Positions 5,614 to 12,539 are shown, counted from the first letter of the stretch. The stretch: 12,593 nt of DNA from Actinomycetes bacterium (GCA_021779775.1 JAJYAB010000023.1:1-12593), one strand, 5' to 3'. Numbers and translations are program-made. Notes: generated by a model not told the origin, from the sequence alone.

Positions 5614-6108
5614 ATGGCAGTCGCCGTGGTGATGGGGAGCGTGTCCGACGCACCGATCATGGACGGAGCGGTCGAATCCCTGCGGGAGCTTGGTGTCCCC
5701 GTGCAGGTTCGCGTGCTCTCGGCGCACCGGACTCCCGATGAGGCACTCGACTTCGCCCGACATGCTGGCGACCACGGTGTCCAGGTGCTCATCGCCGGGG
5801 CGGGTGGCGCCGCGCATCTCGGCGGCGTCCTGGCGGCAGCCACCACACTCCCGGTCATCGCCGTCCCCATCGCCCTCGCCCACCTGGGCGGGCTCGACTC
5901 GCTGCTGTCGATGGTCCAGATGCCGTCGGGCGTGCCGGTCGCCACGGTGGCCATTAACGGAGCGCGCAACGCCGGGCTGCTGGCAGCCCGGATCCTGGCG
6001 CTCGGCGACCGCCAGCTGGCTGTGCGGCTCGATGACCAGCGCCGCTCCATGGCGGACAAGGTCCGGGCTGCCGATGCCGAGATCCGCTCCCGGTACGAAG
6101 CGGACTGA
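5614..6108 (+). CDS. purE: N5-carboxyaminoimidazole ribonucleotide mutase PurE
   Basis: Moves the carboxyl group of N5-CAIR to carbon 4, giving CAIR in purine biosynthesis; cytoplasmic, normally an octamer. The 164 residues match class I PurE in length and order: MGSVSD (7-12), LSAHRTPDEA with the active-site His38, the GAGGAAHL loop (62-69), LGGLDSLLSMVQMPSGVPVATVAI (91-114) and the ARNAGLLAARILA helix. Where most PurE proteins have HLPG the loop reads HLGG, a mild change. The ATG at 5614 has GAGGAG (5600-5605) eight bases upstream, which decides it over a start further upstream at 5581. The usual partner purK is not in this window. Confidence 0.95.
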   Translation: MAVAVVMGSVSDAPIMDGAVESLRELGVPVQVRVLSAHRTPDEALDFARHAGDHGVQVLIAGAGGAAHLGGVLAAATTLPVIAVPIALAHLGGLDSLLSMVQMPSGVPVATVAINGARNAGLLAARILALGDRQLAVRLDDQRRSMADKVRAADAEIRSRYEAD

Positions 6109-6164
6109 CCGGACGGCGCTGCTGCCCCCTGGTCGGAGCCGCCTGGCCGATGTCGCCTACACGA

Positions 6165-6206
6165 CGGGCGGCACGCGGTAGGCCGCGCAGCTCGACGGAC
6201 CGCCCG
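6165..6206. terminator. Nested hairpins between convergent genes, possible bidirectional terminator
   Basis: CGGGCGG (6165-6171) pairs with CCGCCCG (6200-6206), and inside lies CGCGG-TAGG-CCGCG (6174-6187). A perfect palindrome CCGCTAGCGG follows at 6224-6233. The gap of about 156 bases separates the ends of purE and the SGNH hydrolase gene. There is no T-run, so intrinsic termination is uncertain. I see nothing else in this gap. Confidence 0.35.
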
Positions 6207-6264
6207 GCGACGCGCTCGATGATCCGCTAGCGGTGCACGCTGGCGAGCATGCGCGAACGTGGCG

Positions 6265-7206
6265 CTACCGGTCGAGGATCGCCGCGTACACCGCCCGGGT
6301 CTGGGCCGCTGCACCGGCGGCGTTAGGGTGGAGAGGGAAGGCGAGCCCGGGCGGGTTGAGCGACAACGGGACCAGGCCCTCGACGTAGCGCACGTTCGGC
6401 GCCTGGCACACGTCGTGGCCGAGGGTGGCCGAGTAGGTGTCGACCAGCTGCGCGTGGGTGACCCTGGCCGCTTCGGCGAGCATGTCGTTCATCTGCAGGA
6501 ATTTCGCCTGCAGGTAGGCAACATCCTGGTTCTCGATGGGCACGACAGGCCAGCACCCCACCCCGTTGGCGGGGATGGCGTCAAGATAGTTGACGAGCAG
6601 GATCCGGGCGTGGGGCGATCGCAGGCGGATCCCTTCGATCGTCTGGACCAGCTTCGGCTCGGTCGCGGCGATGGCCTGCGCGATCCGGTCGGTGCCGCCT
6701 GCGTCGAACCGCGCCTGGCACGAGCCGCCCAACGACGCCGGTAGCCCGAGGCCACCCGGCAGCAGGTTCAGGCAGTCGACCACGTCGCCGACCAACCCGA
6801 TGTCGTTGCCGCCGATGCCCAGGGTGACCAGGTCGGTGGCTTTCGTCAGCCGGTCGAATTGGGGCGGGTTGACGCCGCCCAGGAGCACACTCTGGGGGTA
6901 GGCCATGTCGTCGGTGGTAGCACCGCTGCAGCTGGCGTCGCGGAACGTCGCCACGTGCAGCAGTGCTGCCACCTGGTGCGGGTAGTCGGTGCTGGACTGG
7001 AAGCAGCCGAATGGGACGAACTGGGTCGTGGGTGGGAGCGTCGTGCCCACGTCGGCCGTCCACGAATCCCCCAGGGCCACGTAGTCCCTGTAGACAAGCC
7101 GCGGCGCGACGTTGGCGCTACAGGCGCCGATAAGCACGGTGATGGCCACGAGGACGACTGCCAGGAGGGTGGCGTACGAGCGAGGGTGGCAGCAGGACAG
7201 GGGCAC
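6265..7206 (-). CDS. SGNH/GDSL-type hydrolase, predicted lipoprotein
   Basis: An extracytoplasmic esterase or lipase of the SGNH fold, 313 residues from GTG at 7206. Signal peptide: basic start, hydrophobic core YATLLAVVLVAITVLIG and a lipobox ending IGAC at Cys29, so it is probably lipidated and held at the outer membrane face. Block I is ALGDSWT (44-50) with nucleophile Ser48; block III is GIGGNDIG (130-137) with Asn134; block V is HPNAAG with His293 near the C-terminus. The Asp of the usual DxxH is Phe here, as in Ser-His dyad members of the family. Several Cys pairs could form disulfides. An in-frame ATG at 7308, preceded by AGGGG, would add 34 residues before the signal peptide; those codons are AT-ending, so I prefer the GTG. 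Substrate unknown. Its 3' end faces purE. Confidence 0.85.
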   Translation of the reverse strand: MPLSCCHPRSYATLLAVVLVAITVLIGACSANVAPRLVYRDYVALGDSWTADVGTTLPPTTQFVPFGCFQSSTDYPHQVAALLHVATFRDASCSGATTDDMAYPQSVLLGGVNPPQFDRLTKATDLVTLGIGGNDIGLVGDVVDCLNLLPGGLGLPASLGGSCQARFDAGGTDRIAQAIAATEPKLVQTIEGIRLRSPHARILLVNYLDAIPANGVGCWPVVPIENQDVAYLQAKFLQMNDMLAEAARVTHAQLVDTYSATLGHDVCQAPNVRYVEGLVPLSLNPPGLAFPLHPNAAGAAAQTRAVYAAILDR

Positions 7207-7326
7207 CGGGCTCTTACGGTCAGGTCGTTCCCAGGAGCGGCTCCCGTGAACGACAGGAGGATCGTGCCCCGCTTTCCTGGATCGGCCAGGAACTTCAAGC
7301 CCATCCATTGCCTACACCCCTGATGA

Positions 7327-7332
7327 ATTGTA
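7327..7332 (-). promoter_or_regulatory. -10 element for the SGNH hydrolase gene
   Basis: On the minus strand TACAAT lies at 7332-7327, a near-perfect -10 box; no good -35 was seen. It is followed 18 bases later by an ATG at 7308 with AGGGG in front. A TG dinucleotide tract (7336-7346) lies just upstream. The 270-base gap between the two divergent coding starts (7207-7476) holds this element and no further gene that I can support. Confidence 0.42.
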
Positions 7333-7476
7333 CACTGTGTGTGTGTTATCACCCGCCGTCAGTGATTGTTCGTCAGGAAACGACATCCCCGGTCCTACCG
7401 GGAGGATAAGACCAGGTGCCCGGCCGCCATCGTGTTGGCCACCGACGTTTCGCACCGACCTGCGCCAGGATGCACG

Positions 7477-8577
7477 GTGACCCGCTTCGCTCCGGGCCGC
7501 CGGCGCCAGGCGCGCTTCGCTGCGGTGGCGGCCAGCCTACCGAGAGCTGCGCTCGCCGGTGTCGCCACCGTCGGAGCTACCCGCCTGTACGGCCAAGCCT
7601 TCCGGGCGGTGGTCCGGCACCGGGTCCGGCGGATCGAGGACGATACCCACGTCGCCTATGACCCGATCCTGGGGTTCTGCGAGGCGGGCCGCCCGGTGCT
7701 GCTCACCGCCCCGGGCAACGACACGACCGTCGTCTTCTTCGACGGGCTGCGGATCCGACCGGCAGCCTCGATGCACCGTGCCTGGTTCGAGAAGCTCCAC
7801 AGCGAGCTCGGCGTCAACATCGTCGCCCCGGTCCTCGGACGCCAGAGCATGGCGTTCGACCAACGAAACCGCGACTGGAACTTCCACGACGAGATGCGCT
7901 CTGCCGTGCAGATCCTCAGTGCCTACAAGGCCGGTCATCCGCCGGGCCACCGGATCGTCGCCGTCGGCTTCTCCTGGGGGGCAGTGAACGCCTATGCGGT
8001 GGCCGCCCGGTGCCAGCCCGACGCTTTGGTGCTCATCTCGCCGCTCCCGCACTCATGCGTCCTCAGCGACAACGCCGTGCGGAGCACGCGGCTTGCCGCC
8101 CGAGCCGCCTTCTGGGTGGCGAAGCAGATCTCCATGGGACGTGGGCGCCACATGCTGGCCACTCTGGTGCCGTTCTACATGCGGATCAGCGTCAGCGGCG
8201 GATGGGACATCGCCGACCGCGAGTGTCGGAAGCGGAACAATCGGGAGATCCTGAATGGCCAGGAGATCCGCATGTTCGACGTCTTCGAAGCGGTCGACGC
8301 GATGACCCACTGCCACGAGCACGTCATCCCGAAGATCGTCGGCACCGACGTCACGGTGGTGTGGGGAGAACGCGACTCACTGTTGGGTGCTGAGGTTTTC
8401 AAGGATCTCACCGCGCTCCTCGCCAGCCAGGGCAATGTGATGACGACCGCCGAGCTCACCGGCTCGGGCCACGACGTCCTGCTCGATGCGAAGTCCGCCG
8501 TCGCCCAGCAGGCGGTTGTCGACGCGGTGAGCAGGGTGCGGACCTCGGGACTCGCCAACGACTTCCACCGCTCGTAA
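7477..8577 (+). CDS. Alpha/beta-fold hydrolase of unknown substrate
   Basis: 366 residues from GTG at 7477. The complete catalytic triad is visible in the right order: nucleophile elbow VGFSWGA with Ser166, Asp300 in VVWGERDSLLG, and His332 in GSGHDVLL. Strand VVFFDGLRI and the loop NIVAPVLGRQSM fit the oxyanion region. A helical cap segment between Ser and Asp contains ARAAFWVAKQISMGRGRHMLATLVPFYM. The first 35 residues hold a moderately hydrophobic stretch (AAVAASLPRAALAGVATVGA) that could touch the membrane, with no clear cleavage site. AGGA six bases before GTG 7477 supports this start; a GTG at 7432 or a TTG at 7366 in the same frame are alternatives. It diverges from the SGNH hydrolase gene. 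Esterase, lipase or thioesterase are all possible; nothing narrows it. Confidence 0.78.
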   Translation: MTRFAPGRRRQARFAAVAASLPRAALAGVATVGATRLYGQAFRAVVRHRVRRIEDDTHVAYDPILGFCEAGRPVLLTAPGNDTTVVFFDGLRIRPAASMHRAWFEKLHSELGVNIVAPVLGRQSMAFDQRNRDWNFHDEMRSAVQILSAYKAGHPPGHRIVAVGFSWGAVNAYAVAARCQPDALVLISPLPHSCVLSDNAVRSTRLAARAAFWVAKQISMGRGRHMLATLVPFYMRISVSGGWDIADRECRKRNNREILNGQEIRMFDVFEAVDAMTHCHEHVIPKIVGTDVTVVWGERDSLLGAEVFKDLTALLASQGNVMTTAELTGSGHDVLLDAKSAVAQQAVVDAVSRVRTSGLANDFHRS

Positions 8578-8663
8578 CGCTTGGCCAGCATCCTGCCGAC
8601 GGTGACGATGAAGTCATATGAGGTCGCGCAGGCAGCGTTACAGCCGGGGCCCACCATGGCGGT

Positions 8664-8945
8664 ATGACCTCGCAGCTGCAGCTCACCTTCGGAAACACCG
8701 GCAGCCTTCCGCACCGTGGCGGGAACCTGGGTAGGGCCCGTGCGAAGCGGAGTCCGGCAGGGCGCTCCGCTCCCGCCGCCGGCCGGGCGGATCCGATCAC
8801 CACGACGTCCGACCGCGACGACTCGTGGCGCCTCGACGAGGCAACGCGAGCTGCCGGCCGGCGGGGGTTGGCGGCTGCCCGCACGGCACTTGCCCGTTCG
8901 ACCGACGAGCCTTCCCCCCACTCGCGCCAGTCCAACGCTGCCTAA
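8664..8945 (+). CDS. Small hypothetical protein
   Basis: A 93-residue ORF in the 466-base gap between the alpha/beta hydrolase and the YdjC-family gene. I do not recognise it. The first half is basic and Gly/Pro-rich; residues 50-80 (DDSWRLDEATRAAGRRGLAAARTALARS) look like a soluble amphipathic helix pair, and third codon positions there are GC-rich as in neighbouring genes. No membrane segment or signal peptide. No good Shine-Dalgarno; a three-codon ORF (8656-8667) overlaps its start by ATGA. Its TAA stop lies in the first copy of a 17-bp tandem repeat. It may be a chance ORF. Confidence 0.42.
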   Translation: MTSQLQLTFGNTGSLPHRGGNLGRARAKRSPAGRSAPAAGRADPITTTSDRDDSWRLDEATRAAGRRGLAAARTALARSTDEPSPHSRQSNAA

Positions 8946-8977
8946 AGGTCAACGCTGCCTAAAGGTCAACGCTGCCT
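8933..8977. repeat. 17-bp tandem repeat, about 2.6 copies
   Basis: CAACGCTGCCTAAAGGT at 8933-8949 and 8950-8966, then CAACGCTGCCT at 8967-8977 before the sequence diverges (GAGG). The TAA in copy one ends the small hypothetical ORF. It lies 35 bases upstream of the promoter-like TACCGT of the YdjC-family gene. Confidence 0.92.
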
Positions 8978-9011
8978 GAGGGCTGGAGCGCCGGGTTCGG
9001 GCGCCGGGCGC

Positions 9012-9044
9012 TACCGTTTCAAGGTGATGGCCACTTCACGGTGA
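9012..9044 (+). promoter_or_regulatory. Leaderless-type -10 box and six-codon upstream ORF coupled to the YdjC-family gene
   Basis: TACCGT (9012-9017) ends six bases before a GTG at 9024, the same spacing as in the methyltransferase and mca promoters. From that GTG the frame reads six codons (GTG ATG GCC ACT TCA CGG) and stops at TGA 9042-9044, whose A is the first base of the ATG at 9044. The gene start is thus reached by TGATG coupling from a tiny leaderless ORF. Confidence 0.42.
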
Positions 9045-9052
9045 TGGCAACT
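9023..9052. repeat. Partial tandem duplication of the start-codon region, 17-bp period
   Basis: GGTGATGGCCACT (9023-9035) recurs as GGTGATGGCAACT (9040-9052), 12 of 13 identical. Both copies carry GTG-ATG, so the start of the YdjC-family gene appears twice, in two different frames. Confidence 0.7.
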
Positions 9053-9886
9053 CTCGCCGAACGGCTCGGTTACTCCGCAGGCGCTCGCGTGCTGATCCTC
9101 GGCTGCGACGACCTCGGCTTCTGCCACGCCGCCAACGTGGGCGTGTACGAAGCGCTGCGCCAGGGGGTCGGCACGACTGCGGGCTTGATGGTTCCTTGCC
9201 CCTGGGCCAGGGCGGCGTCTGCGGCATATCGCGGCGAGGACGTCGGGGTGAAGCTCACCGTCAACGCCGAATTCGACCTCTACCGGTGGGCACCGCTGAC
9301 CCAGGCCCCCTCCTTGCTCGACGGGGACGGTGGGTTCCCCCGCACGATCACCGACGTGTGGGACCATGCTGACCTGTCCGAGCTGCGCCGTGAGTGCCGG
9401 GCCCAGATCGAACGGGCGATCCTCTGGGGATTCGACATCAGCCACCTCGACGCCCACCTCGGCGCCGTCCAGATCCGATCAGAATTCTTCGACGTGTACC
9501 TCGAATTAGCCCTCGAGTTCCGGCTCCCGCTCCGGCTGTCCGCTCCGGGCACCGAGGCCAACATCGGGTTCCCCTTCCGCTCCCTGGCCGAGGACGAAGG
9601 TGCGGTGTTCCCCGACGACGTGCTGACAGTGCCCGTCGGTGCTGGCCCTACGTGGCTCCACCACGCCGTCGCCGACCTTCGTCCCGGCATCACCGAGGTG
9701 ACGCTGCGCCCGGCCGTGGACAGCCCGGAGCTGCGCGCCATCGCCCCCGACTGGAAGGAGCGCGTGGCCGACCACCACGCCATCGTCGGCTCCGACGCGC
9801 TGCGGGAGGCACTCGATGCGGCAGGCGTGCATCGCATCGGCTACCGCCCGCTTCGCGACCTGATGCGGGGCGCGCACATCGCCTGA
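9044..9886 (+). CDS. YdjC/ChbG/HpnK-family carbohydrate deacetylase-like protein
   Basis: Members of this family are metal-dependent deacetylases of N-acetylated sugars or oligosaccharides, cytoplasmic. 280 residues from ATG 9044 (GTG 9041 is also possible). Motifs in order: VLILGCDDLGFCHAAN (16-31) with metal-binding Asp22/Asp23; GVKLTVNAEFDLYRW (68-82); QIERAILWGFDISHLDAHLG with HLDAH at 134-138; then a long conserved tail. In the family the second motif reads GVHLTL, its His being a metal ligand; here it is Lys70 (AAG 9251-9253). The acidic motif and the HxxxH motif are kept. The enzyme may be inactive, bind metal differently or have another job. No sugar-transport or glycosidase neighbour. 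It converges on mca, with 20 bases between the stops. Confidence 0.82.
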   Translation: MATLAERLGYSAGARVLILGCDDLGFCHAANVGVYEALRQGVGTTAGLMVPCPWARAASAAYRGEDVGVKLTVNAEFDLYRWAPLTQAPSLLDGDGGFPRTITDVWDHADLSELRRECRAQIERAILWGFDISHLDAHLGAVQIRSEFFDVYLELALEFRLPLRLSAPGTEANIGFPFRSLAEDEGAVFPDDVLTVPVGAGPTWLHHAVADLRPGITEVTLRPAVDSPELRAIAPDWKERVADHHAIVGSDALREALDAAGVHRIGYRPLRDLMRGAHIA

Positions 9887-9906
9887 CTGCCGGCCGAAGC
9901 GGGTGG

Positions 9907-10776
9907 TCAGCGGACCCCGGCGAACAGATCGTCCTCGACCTCCGTCGCGCGGTGACCGGGCTCTCCCGCCATAGGCCGCAACAGCACATACTCATCGAAC
10001 GGGTGGATCGTCCGGGAGACCTCGGGTGGCAGTCCGAACCAGAAGCGCGACGTCGGATCGACCTGGGTGGCATGGGCCAGCAGCGCCGCGTGCCGCACAT
10101 CGGCGTAGTCCGCGACGTCGACCACGGCGGTGTAGGGCGGCTGCGGTCGCGACGCGCGTTCCAGCCACGCCTCGTCGTACGGCGACTCGAGCCCCAGCTC
10201 CTCGAACTTGGCATGCATGGCCACGATCCGTGCCCCGGACCACCCCACGGCATACAGCTTCGACGGAGCCCAGGCCGGTCCGGCCTCCGGGAAGAGCCGG
10301 CTGTCGCCGGCCGCCGAGAACGCCGCCACCGACACGTCGTGCACCCGGACGTGGTCGGGATGGGGGTAGGCGCTCTGGTCCTCGGGGTACGTGACGACCA
10401 CCTGGGGCCGCACCCGGCGCACCACCGTCACCAGGCGTCCAACCGCTTCCTGCAGCGGGGCCCGGGCGAACGAACCAGGATGCTCGTTGGCCGGAGTGCC
10501 GGGCATCCCGGAGTCGCGGTAGCCCAGCTCGACGACCTCGTCGTACCCGATCAGCGACGCTGCCGCCTGCAGCTCGCGTCGCCGGACCGCCGGCAGGTCG
10601 CGCCGGACGTCGACGGTGTCCATCGCCGGGTTCAAGATGTCGCCCTCCTCCCCACCGGTGCAGCAGACCAGGACGGTGCGGATCCCCTCCGCGTGGTAGC
10701 GGGCGACGGTGGCCGGTCCCTTCGACGACTCGTCGTCGGGATGCGCATGGACGGTGAGCAGGCACAGCGGCTCCAT
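9907..10776 (-). CDS. mca: Mycothiol S-conjugate amidase Mca
   Basis: Zinc hydrolase of the PIG-L/LmbE family that splits mycothiol conjugates of electrophiles into a mercapturic acid for export and GlcN-Ins for recycling; cytoplasmic. 289 residues, a usual Mca length. Zinc ligands are HAHPDDE (His12, Asp15) and YPHPDHVRVH (His142). The C-terminal part DPTSRFWFGLPPEVSRTIHPFDEYVLL is the Mca-type ending rather than that of the deacetylase MshB, which favours Mca. ATG at 10776; TACCGT ends six bases upstream (leaderless type), though GGGAGG a little further up could act as a Shine-Dalgarno. Mycothiol implies an actinobacterial host. Divergent from htpX. Confidence 0.85.
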   Translation of the reverse strand: MEPLCLLTVHAHPDDESSKGPATVARYHAEGIRTVLVCCTGGEEGDILNPAMDTVDVRRDLPAVRRRELQAAASLIGYDEVVELGYRDSGMPGTPANEHPGSFARAPLQEAVGRLVTVVRRVRPQVVVTYPEDQSAYPHPDHVRVHDVSVAAFSAAGDSRLFPEAGPAWAPSKLYAVGWSGARIVAMHAKFEELGLESPYDEAWLERASRPQPPYTAVVDVADYADVRHAALLAHATQVDPTSRFWFGLPPEVSRTIHPFDEYVLLRPMAGEPGHRATEVEDDLFAGVR

Positions 10777-10782
10777 CGGGCC

Positions 10783-10788
10783 ACGGTA
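10783..10788 (-). promoter_or_regulatory. Leaderless-type -10 box of mca
   Basis: On the minus strand TACCGT (10788-10783) is followed by six bases and then the ATG at 10776. The arrangement TACC-C/G-T, six bases, start codon is shared with the methyltransferase and YdjC-family genes. No convincing -35 was found. Confidence 0.42.
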
Positions 10789-10819
10789 CCTCCCTCGGGC
10801 ACGGCGAACCGTCCTGCCG

Positions 10820-10846
10820 GCATACGGTGACGGGCTCCCCGTATGC
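10820..10846. promoter_or_regulatory. Inverted repeat between mca and htpX, possible operator
   Basis: GCATACGG (10820-10827) and its exact complement CCGTATGC (10839-10846) are separated by 11 bases, so the arm centres are 19 bases apart, close to two helical turns, as for a dimeric regulator. It sits midway in the 129-base divergent gap. It could also be a hairpin. Confidence 0.4.
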
Positions 10847-10859
10847 TCAACGCTGGCCG

Positions 10860-10899
10860 GCCTATCCTGAAAGGGACCTGCCTATCCTGAAAGGGACCT
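10860..10899. repeat. Perfect 20-bp tandem duplication upstream of htpX
   Basis: GCCTATCCTGAAAGGGACCT at 10860-10879 and 10880-10899. Each copy holds a -10-like TATCCT and the purine-rich GAAAGGGA that would be the ribosome-binding site of htpX; the second copy ends six bases before the ATG. Confidence 0.93.
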
Positions 10900-10905
10900 C
10901 GCCTG

Positions 10906-11820
10906 ATGGCCACCACGCGCCGAATCCCCGCCGACCACGGACTGACCGCCCGGATGTTCGTCACCGGGCTGCTGCTGGTGCTGCTCTACGCTGCCGTCGG
11001 CGGCGTTCTTTTCGCCCTGCACGCCGGCATCGCCGTGGTGGTCGTGATACCGCTGGCGCTCGCCTTCGCCCAGTACTGGTTCTCCGACAAGATCGCGCTG
11101 TGGGGCATGGGCGGCCACGAGGTGACCCCCGAGCAGGCACCCGAGCTGCACGGCATCGTCGACCGCTTGTGCGCCCTGGCCGACATGAAGAAGCCACGGG
11201 TGGCCATCGCCGATGTCGACATGCCCAACGCCTTCGCCACCGGCCGCAGCCCCAACAACGCCGTGGTGTGCGCCACCTCCGGCATCCTCCGGCGGCTCGA
11301 CGAGCCGGAGCTCGAGGCCGTGCTGGCCCACGAGCTGTCCCACGTCGCCCACCGCGATGTTGCCATCATGACGATCGCCAGCTTCCTCGGCATGGTCGCC
11401 GGGCTGGTGACCCGGCTCATGTTCTACGCCGGGCTGTTCGGGGGTTACGGCGACGACCGCGACGGGAACAGCGCCGTCGGGATCGAGATGGCCATCATGG
11501 TGGTGTCGGCGATCGTCTACGCCATCAGCTTCCTCCTCACGATGGCACTGTCGCGCTATCGGGAGCTGGCCGCAGACCGGGCCGGGGCGATCCTCATCGG
11601 CCGGCCGTCACTGCTCGCATCTGCCCTCGTGAAGGTGACGGGCGACATGGCGCGGATCCCGACACGCGACCTCCGATCTGCAGAACACTTCAATGCCTTC
11701 TACTTCACCCCGGCGCTGGCCAACGGCACCAGCCTGTCATCGCTGTTCTCCACCCATCCGTCGCTCGAGAAGCGGCTCGACCAGCTGGCCCGGCTCGAAG
11801 CCGAGCTCCACGGCGCCTGA
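10906..11820 (+). CDS. htpX: Membrane zinc metalloprotease HtpX
   Basis: An M48-family protease that degrades damaged or unassembled membrane proteins, active site on the cytoplasmic side. 304 residues. Two membrane segments near the N-terminus (about 17-38 and 41-59) and two more after the active site (about 150-178 and 193-216). Zinc site: HELSH at 142-146 in AVLAHELSHVAHRD; third ligand Glu220 in SRYRELAADRAGA. FATGRSPNNAVVCATSGIL before the active site is the conserved substrate-strand region. The C-terminal THPSLEKRLDQL is typical. ATG 10906 is preceded by GAAAGGGA about ten bases upstream, present twice through a 20-bp duplication. Its stop overlaps the next gene's start (TGATG). Confidence 0.95.
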   Translation: MATTRRIPADHGLTARMFVTGLLLVLLYAAVGGVLFALHAGIAVVVVIPLALAFAQYWFSDKIALWGMGGHEVTPEQAPELHGIVDRLCALADMKKPRVAIADVDMPNAFATGRSPNNAVVCATSGILRRLDEPELEAVLAHELSHVAHRDVAIMTIASFLGMVAGLVTRLMFYAGLFGGYGDDRDGNSAVGIEMAIMVVSAIVYAISFLLTMALSRYRELAADRAGAILIGRPSLLASALVKVTGDMARIPTRDLRSAEHFNAFYFTPALANGTSLSSLFSTHPSLEKRLDQLARLEAELHGA

Positions 11821-12470
11821 TGGGGTTCCTCGACACCATCTTGGGGCGAACCAAGCCGGTCCGCCCGGACCTCGATGCCTTGTTCTCCCTGCCGTCGGCC
11901 GCCGTCACCTTGCAGGCAGCATCGGGGCTCGTGCCAACGGGTCGAGCCGGAGTGTGCTTCAAGCCACCCGCCGGACGCGACTTCGCCGAGGTGCAGCAGG
12001 AGATCGAGCAGCTGCTCGCCACGGCTGACTCGAGCATCGGGCCGCCGGGCGCCGGCGCCCAGGACGACGGCAGCGGGTCCGCTGCCGGCTCTGCCGGAGC
12101 AGTCCACGACGTCCCGGACCGCTACGGCTACCGATGGGTCGTCTTCGACGGGGGGGGCATCGACGATCTGGTGACCCGGGTCCATCTGGTCCATTCGTCC
12201 ATCGAGGACGCCGGGTGGGGCCCCCAGCTCCTCTGCAGCGTCTTCGCCTTCCGGCCGGGGAACGACGCCGACGCGAGCGACATGATCCGCGAGCCGGTCT
12301 ACCTCGTCTATCTCGCCAAGCGTGGCACGTTCTACCCGTTCGCACCCTCCGGCCACGAGCAGCGCGACAGCGAGCTCGAGTTGCGGGTGCGGAGCCTGCT
12401 GGGGAGCGACCTGCCGGTGGAGGCAGACATCAGCCGGTGGTTCCCGGTGTGGGAGCTGCCCATCGCCTGA
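11820..12470 (+). CDS. pspAB: PspA-associated protein PspAB
   Basis: 216 residues from ATG 11820, which shares its A with the htpX stop. The pairing with HtpX, the start MGFLDTILGRTKPV and the end of the protein (REPVYLVYLAKRGTFYPFAPSG, then RWFPVWELPI) match the actinobacterial PspAB family, thought to work with the phage-shock protein PspA in keeping the membrane intact; biochemical function unknown. It is soluble, with no signal or membrane segment. A Gly/Ser/Ala-rich stretch (about 77-97) looks like a flexible linker between an N-terminal and a C-terminal domain. A run of eight G (12150-12157) encodes part of FDGGGIDD (Asp110 onwards). An upstream open frame to 10827 is only the shadow of htpX; coupling to htpX decides the start. 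Confidence 0.85.
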   Translation: MGFLDTILGRTKPVRPDLDALFSLPSAAVTLQAASGLVPTGRAGVCFKPPAGRDFAEVQQEIEQLLATADSSIGPPGAGAQDDGSGSAAGSAGAVHDVPDRYGYRWVVFDGGGIDDLVTRVHLVHSSIEDAGWGPQLLCSVFAFRPGNDADASDMIREPVYLVYLAKRGTFYPFAPSGHEQRDSELELRVRSLLGSDLPVEADISRWFPVWELPIA

Positions 12471-12488
12471 CCGGTCTGCGAGCGCAAG

Positions 12489-12509
12489 CCCCTGGTTTCA
12501 GCCATGGGG
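12489..12509. terminator. Hairpin downstream of pspAB
   Basis: CCCCTGG (12489-12495) pairs with CCATGGGG (12502-12509) with one bulged base and a six-base loop. It lies 19 bases after the pspAB stop. No T-run follows, so it is only a candidate terminator. Confidence 0.3.
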
Positions 12510-12539
12510 TCGAGCGAGTTCGGGGCGGAGCTCCGACCG

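Noticed and set aside
8175..8921. Minus-strand ORF of 248 codons across the 3' end of the alpha/beta hydrolase gene
   Set aside because: It is antisense to the intact catalytic Asp and His region and shows no domain.
10827..11819. Upstream part of the long frame that ends with pspAB, suggesting an htpX-overlapping fusion
   Set aside because: This part is an Arg/Ala/Gly-rich shadow of htpX in another frame; the family's start MGFLDT and the TGATG coupling place the gene start at 11820.
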